Shown here: piece by piece, positions 26,988-37,350 of the stretch
Position numbering within the stretch: the stretch's first letter is position 1
How the letters are laid out: each line of letters begins with the position of its first letter
Origin: Flavobacterium sp. N3904
GTDB taxonomy: Bacteria; Bacteroidota; Bacteroidia; Flavobacteriales; Flavobacteriaceae
Direction of reading: 5' to 3'
DNA: 64,000 bases
Assembly: GCF_025947305.1 (NCBI RefSeq)
Contig: NZ_CP110009.1
Span: forward strand, 2,769,501 to 2,833,500
The notes under the pieces: model-generated
What the model was told of the DNA's origin: nothing
What the model saw: the letters and a program-made list of their open reading frames with translations, nothing else
Database searches by the model: none
Made by a program: the position numbers and the translations under genes

Positions 26988-27928
26988 TATTCGTTTTTAT
27001 TTAAAAATTCGACAATTTTTTTATTTATAATTACGGGTTGATCAATAGACATAAAATGTCCTGCGTTTTTGATAACAGCGGTTTCTGCATTTGGAACAAA
27101 TTTATGCACTTTTACAAATATTTTTTCATTATTTACAATATCATGATCGCCAATCAAAACCAGCACAGGAATTGTGAGTGTTTTTAACTCCTTTTCGGAA
27201 AAGGGCAACATGTTTAGTAATCTGGGTCTGCTATTGCCGTATTTGTAAGCAAGATAAAGTTGATTTTTAAAAACACTGTTGATGTTGTCAGGACAATAGG
27301 AAAAGACGTCGAAAAATTTATTGGTGCTTTTTTCACTTGGAAATAGCTTTAGATTTATCCCGTAAAGGACTTTTCCTAAGTTTGCAACTCCTCCAAAAGT
27401 TTGTGCAGGACTTAATAAAATTATTTTTTTAATGCCGTTGTTGGGCTGTAAGGCTAAATAAGTTACCATCCATCCACCTCTTGATACTCCTAATAGATTA
27501 ATATTTTCCATTTGAAAGTGTTTGAAAATTTCATTGTAAAATAATGCGGCATGTTTATTGCTTAATTTTATACAATTTGAAACCGATTTTCCTGCTTCCA
27601 AAGGATAGTCAATGGCATAAACTCTATATTCTTTACTTAGTTCTTTTATGTTAGGATACCACATTGTCGAGCTGGCATCTGTACCAGGAAATAAGACCAA
27701 AGGCTCTCCAGTTTTTGGACCACTCATGATAATGTGTGCCATCCCATAATTGGTCATTACATCTGTTTCTTCAAATGGCACATCCCATAATTTTAATGTA
27801 TTGTCGTAGGAGTTGATATACAATGCTTTTTTATTAGAAGAATCAAAAACGAAAAAAGGAGTTATTTTGTTGCTGGAACAGCTTAGTAATAAGATAATTA
27901 TAAGTGGTAAAAAAATGAAATTACGCAT
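26987..27928 (-). CDS. Alpha/beta-hydrolase lipoprotein
   Basis: The 313-residue protein has a lipoprotein signal (LIIILLLSCSSNK) and an alpha/beta-hydrolase fold. The nucleophile elbow is GVSRGGW (Ser). An acid in VLIGDHDIV and the final histidine in NAGHFMSIDQP complete the triad. It should be anchored to the membrane on the outer side and hydrolyse an unknown ester or amide. It overlaps the GNAT gene by one base, so it is likely in the same operon. Confidence 0.85.
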   Translation of the reverse strand: MRNFIFLPLIIILLLSCSSNKITPFFVFDSSNKKALYINSYDNTLKLWDVPFEETDVMTNYGMAHIIMSGPKTGEPLVLFPGTDASSTMWYPNIKELSKEYRVYAIDYPLEAGKSVSNCIKLSNKHAALFYNEIFKHFQMENINLLGVSRGGWMVTYLALQPNNGIKKIILLSPAQTFGGVANLGKVLYGINLKLFPSEKSTNKFFDVFSYCPDNINSVFKNQLYLAYKYGNSRPRLLNMLPFSEKELKTLTIPVLVLIGDHDIVNNEKIFVKVHKFVPNAETAVIKNAGHFMSIDQPVIINKKIVEFLNKNE

Positions 27929-27991
27929 GGATTTTTGTTTACGAATTTCGTTTTTTTACTTTTATCTAAGTTTTATAGTTTTTTAAATTTC

Positions 27992-28843
27992 TTATATAAT
28001 TACTATGCTAAAAGCAGATTGGAAAACTGCATTTGCATCTAAAAGCTGTATTCCCTCTTTTTTTAAAATATCACCAAATTTTTCGATAGTGTCAGAATAG
28101 CCATACCAAGGTTCAATACAGATGAAAGGAGCATTTGAGGGAGTCCAAATTCCTAAATCAGGAAAATTAGGGTAACACACTTTCAATATCGGTTTTGATT
28201 TTTCTAAAATGGTTATCGATTTTGAAGTTATTTTTTTGAAAACTAAGGCGTCATTTTCAAATAATTTATAATTCAAATGCAATTCGTTTTTGTCTAGTGG
28301 AAGATTATTGGTGGTATTCGAAATCAGACCTTCATCCAATAAATAATAGTCTAAAGATTCTTCTTTTTCAAAAGCTAAACTGTAATTTTCAAAATTTCCC
28401 GGCAAAGCAAATGCGGGATGCGCTCCAATAGAAAAAGGCATTGTTAATTCTCCATTGTTGAATACTTTGTATTCTATTTTCAATGATTTATTTTCCAAGG
28501 TATAAATCAAATGCAATTCAAACTGAAACGGATATTTTTTTAAAGTTTCTTCAGTCGCCTTCAACAAAAAAGTGGCACTGCTCTCTTGTTTGTCAATCAA
28601 TTCAAAATCCATTTCACGAGCAAATCCATGACGGGATAAATGATAGTCGGAATTATCATATTGATAGGTATTATTTTTTATAGTCCCCACAATTGGAAAA
28701 AGAATAGGGGAGTGCTTTCCCCAAAATGCAGGATTTCCTTCCCAAATGTATTCTTTATTCGAATTGTCCTTTAAGGAAAACAATTCGGCTCCTGTATGTT
28801 TTATTTGTGCGGTTAAAATCGAGTTTGTAATAGTTGTGATCAA
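27992..28843 (-). CDS. Aldose 1-epimerase family protein (LacX-like)
   Basis: The 283-residue protein has the galactose-mutarotase fold: AELFSLKDNSNKEYIWEG, FPIVGTIKNNTY, HLSRHGFARE, SIGAHPAFALP and CIEPWYGYSD are the landmarks. Histidines in SRHGFAR and GAHPAF correspond to the active-site residues. It probably interconverts the anomers of a free or phosphorylated sugar. LacX-type members often have no assigned sugar, and no sugar genes lie next to it. The ATG at 28843 fits the family start. Confidence 0.88.
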   Translation of the reverse strand: MITTITNSILTAQIKHTGAELFSLKDNSNKEYIWEGNPAFWGKHSPILFPIVGTIKNNTYQYDNSDYHLSRHGFAREMDFELIDKQESSATFLLKATEETLKKYPFQFELHLIYTLENKSLKIEYKVFNNGELTMPFSIGAHPAFALPGNFENYSLAFEKEESLDYYLLDEGLISNTTNNLPLDKNELHLNYKLFENDALVFKKITSKSITILEKSKPILKVCYPNFPDLGIWTPSNAPFICIEPWYGYSDTIEKFGDILKKEGIQLLDANAVFQSAFSIVII

Positions 28844-29012
28844 AATTTAAATCCGTTTTTTTTAATTAATATTATAATGTAAAGATATTTTATAATTTTC
28901 AGTTTTAAATAGAAATAGAGCAGATTATATTAAAAATAACTGATTAAATTCTCAATTTTAAGTGAAAATTTGATTTTTTTTCCATTAATTTGCTAGGTAA
29001 AACATTAAATAT

Positions 29013-31277
29013 ATGAAAAATATCCGTTTCAAAGCCATGCTGCAACTGGCTTTATTAATAGTAGTTACAATATCTTGGGCACAAGAAGCCCCAATTGACT
29101 CAACTGCTAAACCAATTTCAAAGTATGATTATCATGATGCCTTTGCTCCATTTTTTTATATGAATAATGGATCTACTACTCGTTCTGCAGGAGGTCAACC
29201 AGGTTATGAGTATTGGCAAAACAGAGCCGATTATCAATTGATGGCAAAATTGAATGAAAAAAATAACGAAATAGTCGGTTCTGCCATTATTACGTATACC
29301 AACAATAGTCCCGATAAAATGTCGTTTGTCTGGATGAATTTGGATCAAAATTTATTCAAATCCGATTCCAGAGGAAATGCTGTTATTCCATTAAATGGTA
29401 GCCGTAATGGTGCCCGTGGAGAAATTTTTGACGGAGGTCATAAAATCAAATCCGTAAAAGTAGTAAGTACTTCAAAAGGAAAATCGGTTGAAAGTGAAGC
29501 TAAATACTCTATTACTGACACCAGAATGCAAGTTTTTCTTTCGGACGATTTAAAATCAAAAGGGGGAGTTGTGAAAATCAAAATTGATTTCTCTTTTATT
29601 TCGCCAAAAGAAGGATCGGACAGAATGGGAGTTTTAGATACTAAAAATGGTAAAATTTTTACTATTGCACAGTGGTATCCACGCATGTGTGTGTATGATG
29701 ATTTAAGAGGTTGGAATACTAATCCATATTTGGGAGCTTCTGAGTTTTATTTAGAGTATGGCGATTTTGATGTGAATATTACTGTGCCTTCAAACCATGT
29801 TGTGGTTTGTTCAGGAGAACTGTTAAATCCAACAGCTGTATACACAGCTACAGAACAAAAACGTATTGCCGAAGCCAAACAAAGTGAAAAAACGGTAATG
29901 ATTCGCACCGCTGAAGAAGTGGCAGCCAATGCATCAAAAGCATCAGGATCTGATAAAACTTGGCATTTTAAAATCAAGAATGCACGTGATCTCTCATGGG
30001 CATCTTCACCGGCATTTATATTGGATGGAGCAAGAATTAATTTGCCAAGTGGAAAAAAATCTTTGGCATTATCGGCTTATCCGATAGAAAGTGCGGGTAA
30101 AGAAGCATGGGGACGAGCTACAGAATATACCAAAACTTCGATTGAAAATTATTCCAAAAGATGGTTTGAATATCCTTATCCTGTTGCAACCAATGTGGCT
30201 GGAAATGAAGGTGGAATGGAATATCCCGGAATTGTTTTTTGCGGATGGGAATCCAAAGGAGAAGATTTGTGGGGGGTGACCGATCATGAGTTTGGTCACG
30301 GTTGGTTTCCTATGATTGTGGGTTCTAACGAACGTTTATTCGGTTGGATGGATGAAGGATTTAATACTTTTATTAACTCATTGAGTTCTGTTGATTTTAA
30401 TAATGGAGAATATAAAAGCAAGGTTACGGATCTTCATCAGAATGCTGAATATTTTACAGACCCAAAGACTGAAACCATCATGAGTTCGCCGGATAATATG
30501 AAAGAAAGAAACATAGGACTTTTGTGTTATTTCAAACCAAGTTCAGGTCTTATTGTTTTAAGAGAACAAGTTTTGGGCCCAGAACGTTTTGATTTGGCTT
30601 TTAGAACGTATGTAGAGCGTTGGGCTTTTAAACACCCGGCTCCAGACGACTTTTTTAGAACGATGGAAAATGTGAGCGGAGAAGATTTAAGCTGGTTCTG
30701 GAGAGGTTGGTTTGTAAACAACTGGCGTTTGGATCAGGGAGTAAACAGTGTCAAATATGTAAAAAATGACCCTGCCAAAGGAGCAGTTATTACTATTGAA
30801 AATTTTGATAAAATGGTCATGCCAATTGTATTGGATGTTAAAACAAAAAGCGGGAAAGTGACTCGTGTAAAATTGCCTGTGGAAATATGGCAACGTAATA
30901 TTGACTGGTCATTTAAAGTTAACACTACTGAAGAAATAGAAAGCGTAGTTATTGATCCAGATCATGTATTTCCAGATAACAATGAAAGCAATAACACATG
31001 GACAGCAGGTAAAGGTGTAATCGAAAAAGATATCATTTTAGACGCTTATCTTGGCAAATTTTCTACCAAAGCAGCTCCTTTGAAAATAGAATTTACAGAG
31101 AAAAACAGCGTGCTTTTTGCAGAGATTACAAACTATCCTAAGTTTTCATTGACACCGATTGGTAAAGACACTTTCGAGTCTAAAGAAGCGGGTGTTACTT
31201 TTCAGTTTAACGAAGCAAAAACTGGATTTGACATGATCATAAGTGCAGACAAAAAAATACCTTTTACAAGAGACTAA
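29013..31277 (+). CDS. M1 family zinc metallopeptidase
   Basis: The 754-residue exported peptidase has a signal peptide ([13 protein letters not shown]). The zinc site is HEFGH at 425-429 with the third ligand Glu448 exactly 18 residues later, the gluzincin spacing. The upstream NEGGMEYPG is the exopeptidase motif. This is an aminopeptidase-N-like enzyme, presumably periplasmic or outer-membrane-associated and involved in peptide use. The C-terminal 150 residues are beta-rich. It is a single-gene unit with a strong terminator directly after. Confidence 0.92.
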   Translation: MKNIRFKAMLQLALLIVVTISWAQEAPIDSTAKPISKYDYHDAFAPFFYMNNGSTTRSAGGQPGYEYWQNRADYQLMAKLNEKNNEIVGSAIITYTNNSPDKMSFVWMNLDQNLFKSDSRGNAVIPLNGSRNGARGEIFDGGHKIKSVKVVSTSKGKSVESEAKYSITDTRMQVFLSDDLKSKGGVVKIKIDFSFISPKEGSDRMGVLDTKNGKIFTIAQWYPRMCVYDDLRGWNTNPYLGASEFYLEYGDFDVNITVPSNHVVVCSGELLNPTAVYTATEQKRIAEAKQSEKTVMIRTAEEVAANASKASGSDKTWHFKIKNARDLSWASSPAFILDGARINLPSGKKSLALSAYPIESAGKEAWGRATEYTKTSIENYSKRWFEYPYPVATNVAGNEGGMEYPGIVFCGWESKGEDLWGVTDHEFGHGWFPMIVGSNERLFGWMDEGFNTFINSLSSVDFNNGEYKSKVTDLHQNAEYFTDPKTETIMSSPDNMKERNIGLLCYFKPSSGLIVLREQVLGPERFDLAFRTYVERWAFKHPAPDDFFRTMENVSGEDLSWFWRGWFVNNWRLDQGVNSVKYVKNDPAKGAVITIENFDKMVMPIVLDVKTKSGKVTRVKLPVEIWQRNIDWSFKVNTTEEIESVVIDPDHVFPDNNESNNTWTAGKGVIEKDIILDAYLGKFSTKAAPLKIEFTEKNSVLFAEITNYPKFSLTPIGKDTFESKEAGVTFQFNEAKTGFDMIISADKKIPFTRD

Positions 31278-31296
31278 AAGTGATTTTTTGAATAAT

Positions 31297-31335
31297 AAAA
31301 AAGACTTGCAGTATTCTTCTGCAAGTCTTTTTTTG
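31297..31335. terminator. Terminator after the M1 peptidase gene
   Basis: AAAGACTTGCAG (31300-31311) and CTGCAAGTCTTT (31319-31330) pair around a 7-nt loop, followed by a T-run. It lies between convergent genes and could serve both. Confidence 0.88.
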
Positions 31336-31382
31336 TTTTAATTATAATTTTAAATATTTTTTTTTAGAGTTAAGAAAATTAC

Positions 31383-32423
31383 TTACTCTGGAATTTGCTG
31401 ACTCAAGCAATGTAAAGTCCCAAATCCCCAAATAAAATCAATAGCACTGATTCCGATGATTTCTCGATCAGGGAAACATTCTGCTAAAATATTCAGGGCA
31501 ACTCTGTCATTTGCATCATTGAATGTTGGAACCAAAACACAGTTATTCAAAATTAAGAAATTGGCATAACTGGCAGGTAATCGCAATCCATCAAAATCGA
31601 TTCGTTTTGGCATTGGCAAGGCCACTATAATTGGACTTCTACCATTTTCTAGTTTGGCATTTTGAAGTCTTTTTAGATTGTCTTGCAACGGTTTATAGTT
31701 GTTGTCATTTGGATCCAATTCGACTATGGTCACAATCGTGTCTTCATTTACAAATCGGCATAAATCATCGATATGTCCGTGGGTGTCATCACCCTCGATT
31801 CCGTCACCTAACCAGATTACATTGGTAACTCCCAAATATTCTTTGAAAACCGCTTCGTAGTCTTCTTTGGTGAAACCTTGATTGCGAACCTGAATATTGG
31901 GATCCATCAAACATTCTTCGGATGTTAACAAAGTGCCGCGTCCGTTTACATCAATGGCGCCACCTTCAACAATTACGGGTTTGCCTTTGTATATCACTTG
32001 AGTAACAGGAATATTTAATGCTTCTCCAACTTTGTTTGGAACGTGTTTGTCCAGATTGATGTTTTTGTATTTGGCCCAGCCGTTAAAATTAAAATTTAGT
32101 GCTTCTCTTTCAGTACCATTTTTTACAATAATCGGACCAGAATCGCGCATCCAACTGCGATTGGTTTTATGAACTATAAAAGTCACATTTTCAAAATGCA
32201 CATGTGCTTCTTCTAATAGTATGGCTACTTTTTCTTTTTGATTTTCATCGGCAACAACCAAAAAAACAGTTTCAAAATTGGCTACTTTCTTGATAAATTC
32301 AACAAATGCCCATTGAATGGCTTCGTATTTTCCCGGCCAATCTTTTCCGTTGTGAGGAAAACACAATAAAATTCCTTGTTGTTTCTCCCATTCTGCGGGG
32401 AAACGTCTCGTAAGTGTAGTCAT
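31383..32423 (-). CDS. aguA: Agmatine deiminase family enzyme
   Basis: This enzyme converts agmatine to N-carbamoylputrescine and ammonia. The ATG at 32423 gives 346 residues; a longer frame from a TTG overlaps a TATCTTTG promoter-like element at 32455-32448 and is less likely. The family landmarks are RFPAEWEKQQGILL, WMRDSGPI, GDGIEGDDTHGHIDD and the catalytic Cys339 in FGTLHCLSQQIP. The next pathway enzyme, AguB, lies 1.8 kb away on the same strand with one unrelated opposite-strand gene between. The family also includes peptidyl-arginine deiminases, but the AguB neighbour favours agmatine. Confidence 0.92.
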   Translation of the reverse strand: MTTLTRRFPAEWEKQQGILLCFPHNGKDWPGKYEAIQWAFVEFIKKVANFETVFLVVADENQKEKVAILLEEAHVHFENVTFIVHKTNRSWMRDSGPIIVKNGTEREALNFNFNGWAKYKNINLDKHVPNKVGEALNIPVTQVIYKGKPVIVEGGAIDVNGRGTLLTSEECLMDPNIQVRNQGFTKEDYEAVFKEYLGVTNVIWLGDGIEGDDTHGHIDDLCRFVNEDTIVTIVELDPNDNNYKPLQDNLKRLQNAKLENGRSPIIVALPMPKRIDFDGLRLPASYANFLILNNCVLVPTFNDANDRVALNILAECFPDREIIGISAIDFIWGFGTLHCLSQQIPE

Positions 32424-32612
32424 AGTAAATGCAAATTGTAATGCGTACAAAGATAATCAAACAGTGGGATTAATAAATAGTATCGATGGTTACATTTTTT
32501 TGTGGATGAAATAAAATTGGGATGAATAGTTATGTTAAAGATTTTATAATGTTCCCGTAATAAGTGCCGAGAATTTGAAAGTTATTTTTGAAAAAACTTA
32601 AAACAAACCATA

Positions 32613-34139
32613 ATGATCAAGAAAAGTATAACTGTATTTGCAGCAATGTTATTAATTGTAAGTTGTCAAAACAATAGCGATTCCAATGAAACTCCTGAAC
32701 TAGTAGTAAACGAAAATCCTTCTACTTTCAAAGAAATTGGGACATTGACTATTGGAGGAACTGGCGCTGCTGAAATTAGCACCTATGATGAAACTTCCAA
32801 AAAATTATTTACAGTAAATAATAGCAGTGCCAATAAAATAGATGTAATTGATCTTTCAGATCCTACAAAACCTGTTTTGATTGCCAGTATTGATTTGGTC
32901 CCATATAATGGAGCGGCCAATAGTGTTTCTACTTTTAATGGAAAATTGGCAGTCGCTTTAGAATCCAAATCAAATAAACAAGATCCAGGTAAAGTTGTCG
33001 TTTTCGATACTTCGAATTATGCTTTAGTTAAAGAAATTACTGTAGGTGCATTACCTGATATGATTACCTATTCGAAAGACGGTAAATTCATAATGACGGC
33101 TAATGAAGGTGAGCCAAATGATACGTACTCACTTGATCCAGATGGATCAGTTTCGATTATTGATGTTGCTTCAAGTTATGCGGTAACAACTTTAACTTTT
33201 GGCAGTTTTAGCGGTCAATTAGCCGATTTAAAAACCAAAGGATTCAGAATAGCAAGTCCAACCAATAATTTTGCTGCCGATATCGAACCAGAATATGCTA
33301 CTATTTCAGCTGATTCAAAAACGGCTTGGGTTACTTTACAAGAGAACAATGGAATTGCAAAAATTGATTTAGCAACAAAGAAAATTGTACAGATTTTCCC
33401 TTTAGGATATAAAGATTATAATTTGGCCGAAAATGCTTTGGATATAAGTGATAAAGATGGAGGTGTTGCTTTTAATCCTTGGAAATTAAAAGGAATGTTT
33501 CAACCCGATGCCATCAGCAATTTTGAAGTGAATAATGTTCAGTATATTGTTACTGCAAATGAAGGTGATGCCAGAGAATACAGTGCTTTTGTTGATGTTA
33601 AACGAATTAATAATGTTGCAGTACTATTAGACCCGACAATTTTTCCAAATGCTGCGGTGCTAAAAGCGGATGCAAGTATGGGAAGATTGAATATCAATAC
33701 CAAAATGGGAGATACCGATGGTGATGGTGATTTTGATGAGTTAGTGGGATTTGGTGCACGTTCATTTTCAATTTGGAATGGACTTACAGGGCAATTGGTT
33801 TTTGACAGTAAAAACGAATTGGACAAAAAAGCTCAAGAATTTGGTGTTTATGATGATGCACGAAGCGATGACAAAGGAGTAGAACCGGAAGCGGTTTATG
33901 TAACTAAAATGGGAGATAAACAGATTCTTTTTATAGGATTAGAAAGAGCTGATGCTTTTATGGTGTATGATGTGAGTAATCCAATAGCACCAAAATATTT
34001 GCAAACCATAAAAACAGGAGATGCTCCAGAAGGTTTACTGTTTATTCCTGCCTCCAAAAGCCCAAACAAAAGAAGTTTGGTTGTCGTAAGTAGCGAAGGA
34101 GATGGAACTATCAAAATATTTCAACCCGATTTGAATTAG
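32613..34139 (+). CDS. Choice-of-anchor I domain lipoprotein
   Basis: The 508-residue protein carries a lipoprotein signal (AAMLLIVSCQNNS; lipid at Cys18). The rest is a beta-propeller-like domain with repeated blades such as NKIDVIDLSDPTKPVLIASI, GKFIMTANEGEPND and QYIVTANEGDAREY. The NEGEPND and NEGDARE signatures are those of the choice-of-anchor I domain, often found in surface proteins near alkaline phosphatases. The function is unknown. It is inserted between aguA and aguB on the opposite strand. A terminator follows. Confidence 0.88.
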   Translation: MIKKSITVFAAMLLIVSCQNNSDSNETPELVVNENPSTFKEIGTLTIGGTGAAEISTYDETSKKLFTVNNSSANKIDVIDLSDPTKPVLIASIDLVPYNGAANSVSTFNGKLAVALESKSNKQDPGKVVVFDTSNYALVKEITVGALPDMITYSKDGKFIMTANEGEPNDTYSLDPDGSVSIIDVASSYAVTTLTFGSFSGQLADLKTKGFRIASPTNNFAADIEPEYATISADSKTAWVTLQENNGIAKIDLATKKIVQIFPLGYKDYNLAENALDISDKDGGVAFNPWKLKGMFQPDAISNFEVNNVQYIVTANEGDAREYSAFVDVKRINNVAVLLDPTIFPNAAVLKADASMGRLNINTKMGDTDGDGDFDELVGFGARSFSIWNGLTGQLVFDSKNELDKKAQEFGVYDDARSDDKGVEPEAVYVTKMGDKQILFIGLERADAFMVYDVSNPIAPKYLQTIKTGDAPEGLLFIPASKSPNKRSLVVVSSEGDGTIKIFQPDLN

Positions 34140-34184
34140 GGTTAGTTACTAAGATTATAAGAATCTTAGAGTTGTTTCTTAAAA

Positions 34185-34227
34185 AAAATCTACCAAAAGT
34201 AAAGATATACTCTTGGTAGATTTTTTA
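34185..34227. terminator. Terminator between the choice-of-anchor gene and aguB
   Basis: AAATCTACCAA and TTGGTAGATTT form the stem, extended by AGTA/TACT with one mismatch. A and T runs flank both sides, so it can serve both convergent genes. Confidence 0.85.
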
Positions 34228-34250
34228 TTTATAATTGTTTGATAAAACAA

Positions 34251-35138
34251 TTAGTCTATTGCTCGTTTGGTAATATCTCCAAAGGCATCGATTCTTCTGT
34301 CTCTAAAGAAAGGCCAGTTTTGACGCACATTTTCCTGTAAATCCAAATCTACTTCAGCAATCAGGATTTCTTCTTTATCGTGGGAGGCTTGTGCCAAAAT
34401 TTCACCTTGTGGACCCGCTATAAAGGATGATCCCCAAAACTGAATTCCGGCAGTTCCTTCAATATATTGTTCCAAACCTATTCTATTGGCAGCAGCTACA
34501 TATACACCATTGGCGACAGCGTGCCCTTTCATAACGCTCATCCAAGCGCCGTGCTGGTTTTCGCCATATTGTTCTTTTTCTTGTGGATGCCATCCTATTG
34601 CTGTTGGATAAAATAATACTTCAGCACCTTGCAAAGCAGTTAAACGAGCTGCTTCCGGATACCATTGATCCCAACAAATTAAAGTTCCGATTTTTCCTTT
34701 TTGGGTTGGAATCGTTTTGAAACCTAAATCCCCAGGAGTAAAATAGAATTTTTCATAAAAATGAGGATCATCCGGAATGTGCATTTTACGGTACAATCCT
34801 GCTTCAGATCCGTCAGTATCGATGATGTATGCACTGTTGTGATAAATTCCTGCCATTCTTTTTTCGAAGAAAGGAACGATAATTACCACTCCCAATTCTT
34901 TTGCCAAAGCACTAAAAGCGATAAACGATGTGCTGTACAATGGTTCTGCCAAAGCAAAATTATCCACATCTTCACTTTGACAAAAATAATGACTGCTGTA
35001 TAATTCCGGTAACGAAATCACTTCAGCTCCTTGTTTGGCAGCATCACGTACCCAACTCAAGCATTTTTTAAGGTTGTTTTCGGCAACGTCGTTTAAATTC
35101 AATTGAATGACTGCTATTTTGTATTTCTTATTTGACAT
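34251..35138 (-). CDS. aguB: N-carbamoylputrescine amidase
   Basis: This nitrilase-superfamily enzyme hydrolyses N-carbamoylputrescine to putrescine, completing the agmatine route begun by AguA. The ATG at 35138 gives 295 residues. The longer frame starts inside a TATTTTTG -7-like element (35164-35157), so it is rejected. The catalytic triad is Glu45 (LPELYS), Lys118 (YRKMHIPDD) and Cys155 (LICWDQWYPEAAR). QNWPFFRDRRID at the end is typical of plant- and bacterial-type N-carbamoylputrescine amidases. Together with aguA it supports putrescine synthesis from arginine-derived agmatine. Confidence 0.94.
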   Translation of the reverse strand: MSNKKYKIAVIQLNLNDVAENNLKKCLSWVRDAAKQGAEVISLPELYSSHYFCQSEDVDNFALAEPLYSTSFIAFSALAKELGVVIIVPFFEKRMAGIYHNSAYIIDTDGSEAGLYRKMHIPDDPHFYEKFYFTPGDLGFKTIPTQKGKIGTLICWDQWYPEAARLTALQGAEVLFYPTAIGWHPQEKEQYGENQHGAWMSVMKGHAVANGVYVAAANRIGLEQYIEGTAGIQFWGSSFIAGPQGEILAQASHDKEEILIAEVDLDLQENVRQNWPFFRDRRIDAFGDITKRAID

Positions 35139-35245
35139 GGTAAAAAAATTAGACTGCAAAAATAGTTATTTTTATAAAGAGTAGCGGTACTGACTTTTGG
35201 ATTTTTTTTAAGCTCCAAGTTATTGTCTATGTAGAATGTAAATGT

Positions 35246-35285
35246 AAAATGCCTTCGACAGAACATATCTTACAGAAGGCATTTT
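35246..35285 (-). terminator. Hairpin after the NAD(P)-binding protein gene
   Basis: AAAATGCCTTC and GAAGGCATTTT pair across an 18-nt loop just downstream of the minus-strand gene at 35314. Confidence 0.65.
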
Positions 35286-35313
35286 AAATAATGATTTTAT
35301 AAACGATTGTTTT

Positions 35314-35967
35314 TTAATTGACAACTTTAATGCTGAAAGTTCCCATAGTGACTCCCCAAATTTTCCACCACAATTGGAGCATTGCTTCAGTACCTCTAGA
35401 GCCTGTAATATCACCCAAATCGATAATGGCTTCTTCTTTCCATCCAATTTCTTTTAGCAAATTTCTCACTATGCTTTTGGCTTCCTCATCATTGCCACAT
35501 ATAAAATTGGTATGATCTCCATCATTGAGCATGGAGGGAATCATCATCAGGGTGCTCCACATGGTGTTTAGAGTCTTTACCACTTTGGTATTCGGAAAGA
35601 CTTTTTGAATTTCTTCTCCCAATGAATTGGTGTTGCAAAGTCCCGGAATTAAACTAAATGTCATTCCTTTGCTCGTATCGATAGGGTTAGAAATGTCAAT
35701 GAGAATTTTATTGATAATTCCATTGCCCGCTTGCCGCAATGCCTCAATCGCAAATTCACCTTTAACACAATTGAAGATGATTTCTCCAAAAGTTGCCGCT
35801 TCTTCAAAAGTACCATTACTGGCATTTTTGTCAAATTTATTTACAAATTCAATTGCTTTTTCGTTGGTTTTACTTCGGGAACCTATCATTACTTGATGAC
35901 CTAATTCAATCAATTTAGTGGCTATTGTTGTGCCAACGGCTCCAGTTCCTAAAATTGCTATTTTCAT
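35314..35967 (-). CDS. NADPH-dependent F420-reductase-like protein
   Basis: The 217-residue protein has an N-terminal Rossmann fold (IAILGTGAVGTTIATKLIELGHQVMIGSR) with the SR that often binds NADP phosphate. It contains LIDISNPID and a C-terminal region TGSRGTEAMLQLWWKIW. This is the F420-dependent NADP oxidoreductase-like fold, common in bacteria that lack F420. The real substrate is unknown. It begins a run of small minus-strand metabolic or resistance-type genes reaching to 37.7 kb, with spacers of 30-110 nt. Confidence 0.85.
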   Translation of the reverse strand: MKIAILGTGAVGTTIATKLIELGHQVMIGSRSKTNEKAIEFVNKFDKNASNGTFEEAATFGEIIFNCVKGEFAIEALRQAGNGIINKILIDISNPIDTSKGMTFSLIPGLCNTNSLGEEIQKVFPNTKVVKTLNTMWSTLMMIPSMLNDGDHTNFICGNDEEAKSIVRNLLKEIGWKEEAIIDLGDITGSRGTEAMLQLWWKIWGVTMGTFSIKVVN

Positions 35968-36075
35968 TATGATTTTTTATGAATTGTTGAGTTATAAAGT
36001 TAAAAAAATAAACCAAGTAGACAAGATAAATATGAAGTTTATTGTTGTTTATACTAGATATTTTCTGTTTTCGAA

Positions 36076-36480
36076 TCAGGGTTCCCAGAGTTCGATTTTG
36101 TTGCCTTCTGTGTCCATAATATGCACAAATTTACCATAATCGTAAGTTGCAATATCGTTTAGTACAGTCACTCCGTTTTCTTTTAGTTTACTTACCAGGT
36201 CTTCAATGTGCTGAACACGGTAATTAATCATGAAATCTTTTTTGGAAGGGGAAAAATAGTCGTCTCCTTTTTTGAAAGGGCTCCACTGAAGCGATTCGAT
36301 TTCGTCTGGTTTTGTACTATTTCTGGATTCAAAAGTTGATCCCCATTCATTGACTTCAAGTCCCAAATTTTTGGCATACCACTCTCTAGTTTCCTGCGGG
36401 TTGTCTGAAAAAAAGAAAATACCGCCAATTCCGGTTACTTTTGGTGTTGTTTCGTCTGATTGATTTTTAGAGTCTTCCAT
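36076..36480 (-). CDS. VOC family protein (glyoxalase/bleomycin-resistance fold)
   Basis: The 134-residue protein shows the paired beta-alpha-beta modules of the VOC fold. It starts GIGGIFFFSDNPQETREWYAKNLGL and ends with the metal-ligand region YGKFVHIMDTEGNKIELWEP. The glutamate in NKIELWE and residues in the first module would bind the metal. The reaction cannot be predicted: the fold covers glyoxalases, dioxygenases and drug-binding proteins. The N-terminus carries about 13 charged residues before the fold. Confidence 0.88.
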   Translation of the reverse strand: MEDSKNQSDETTPKVTGIGGIFFFSDNPQETREWYAKNLGLEVNEWGSTFESRNSTKPDEIESLQWSPFKKGDDYFSPSKKDFMINYRVQHIEDLVSKLKENGVTVLNDIATYDYGKFVHIMDTEGNKIELWEP

Positions 36481-36527
36481 TTTATTTGTGTTTTATTATA
36501 CTATAATTCTATCGTTTGCAAATAGGT

Positions 36528-36893
36528 TTAAGCAAGTCGCAAAATCTTCTCCATCTTACGGCCTTTAGCCAATTCATCTACTAATTTGTCTAAATATCTG
36601 ACTTGTTTCGTCAGCGTATTTTCGATTTCTTCCACCCGATAGCCGCAAATTACGCCAGTAATGAGGTGAGCATTGGGGTTTATGGAAGCATACTGAAAGA
36701 AGTTTTCAAAAGTTACTTTTTCGGCAATAAATTCTTGCTGTTTCTTTTCGTCATAATTGGTTAACCACTTTATTACCTGATGCAGTTCTTCTTTTGTTCT
36801 ACCTTTTTTCTCGACCTTTGCGAGATAAAGCGGATATACCGAAGCGAATGTCATTTTGGCTATTCGCTCATCATGATGGCTTGTATTGTTCAT
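36528..36893 (-). CDS. DUF2200 family protein
   Basis: The 121-residue protein starts at the ATG at 36893; seven extra upstream codons are possible but weaker. The segment RIAKMTFASVYPLYLAKVEKKGRTKEEL followed by VIKWLTNYDEKK is the DUF2200 signature. ITGVICGYRVEEIENTLTKQVRYLDKLVDELAKG completes the domain. The function is not known. It lies between DUF1801 and VOC genes on the same strand; these families often occur together near resistance or stress loci. Confidence 0.88.
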   Translation of the reverse strand: MNNTSHHDERIAKMTFASVYPLYLAKVEKKGRTKEELHQVIKWLTNYDEKKQQEFIAEKVTFENFFQYASINPNAHLITGVICGYRVEEIENTLTKQVRYLDKLVDELAKGRKMEKILRLA

Positions 36894-36921
36894 TACTTGT
36901 GATTTAATTCGCACTTTCCTT

Positions 36922-37314
36922 TTATTTCAGCCTTTCTAATTGTCCTTTTCTTTTTACTATATTTTTATAGTCCCATTGAATGTCTCTGGATTTTTTGAGC
37001 CAACGTTTTAAATCATTTGTTTCAATTTCAGAAACAGTACTGTAGAATATGGAGGCGTCTTTAAATTTTTGACCTTTTGCGCTTAAAGATTCCTCTTCAA
37101 AGTCGGCACCGCTCCAAAACATCAATCGCAGACCTGCTTTTTGTTTGCTGTAACCAACAATTGGATTTCCGCCTAAAAACCAAACAGGGTGGGCGTGCCA
37201 AACTTTACTTTCGGCTTCGGTCAGTTCGTTATCAATGATTGCTGCAAGCTGGTCACAAATTTCTTTGTCGACCAAAGTTTGTCTTTCATTGTATGCTTTA
37301 ATTTCTGGATTCAT
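36922..37314 (-). CDS. DUF1801 (YdhG/YjbR-like) protein
   Basis: The 130-residue protein matches DUF1801: an N-terminal helix, AAIIDNELTEAESKVWHAHPVWFLGGNPIVGY, then LRLMFWSGADF and a C-terminal lysine-rich tail. The fold is small alpha/beta; the function is undefined. It lies 28 nt upstream of the DUF2200 start and is probably co-transcribed with it. Confidence 0.87.
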   Translation of the reverse strand: MNPEIKAYNERQTLVDKEICDQLAAIIDNELTEAESKVWHAHPVWFLGGNPIVGYSKQKAGLRLMFWSGADFEEESLSAKGQKFKDASIFYSTVSEIETNDLKRWLKKSRDIQWDYKNIVKRKGQLERLK

Positions 37315-37350
37315 TTTTGTCTCGATTATGTTGTGTTGTCTAGTGCTGTC

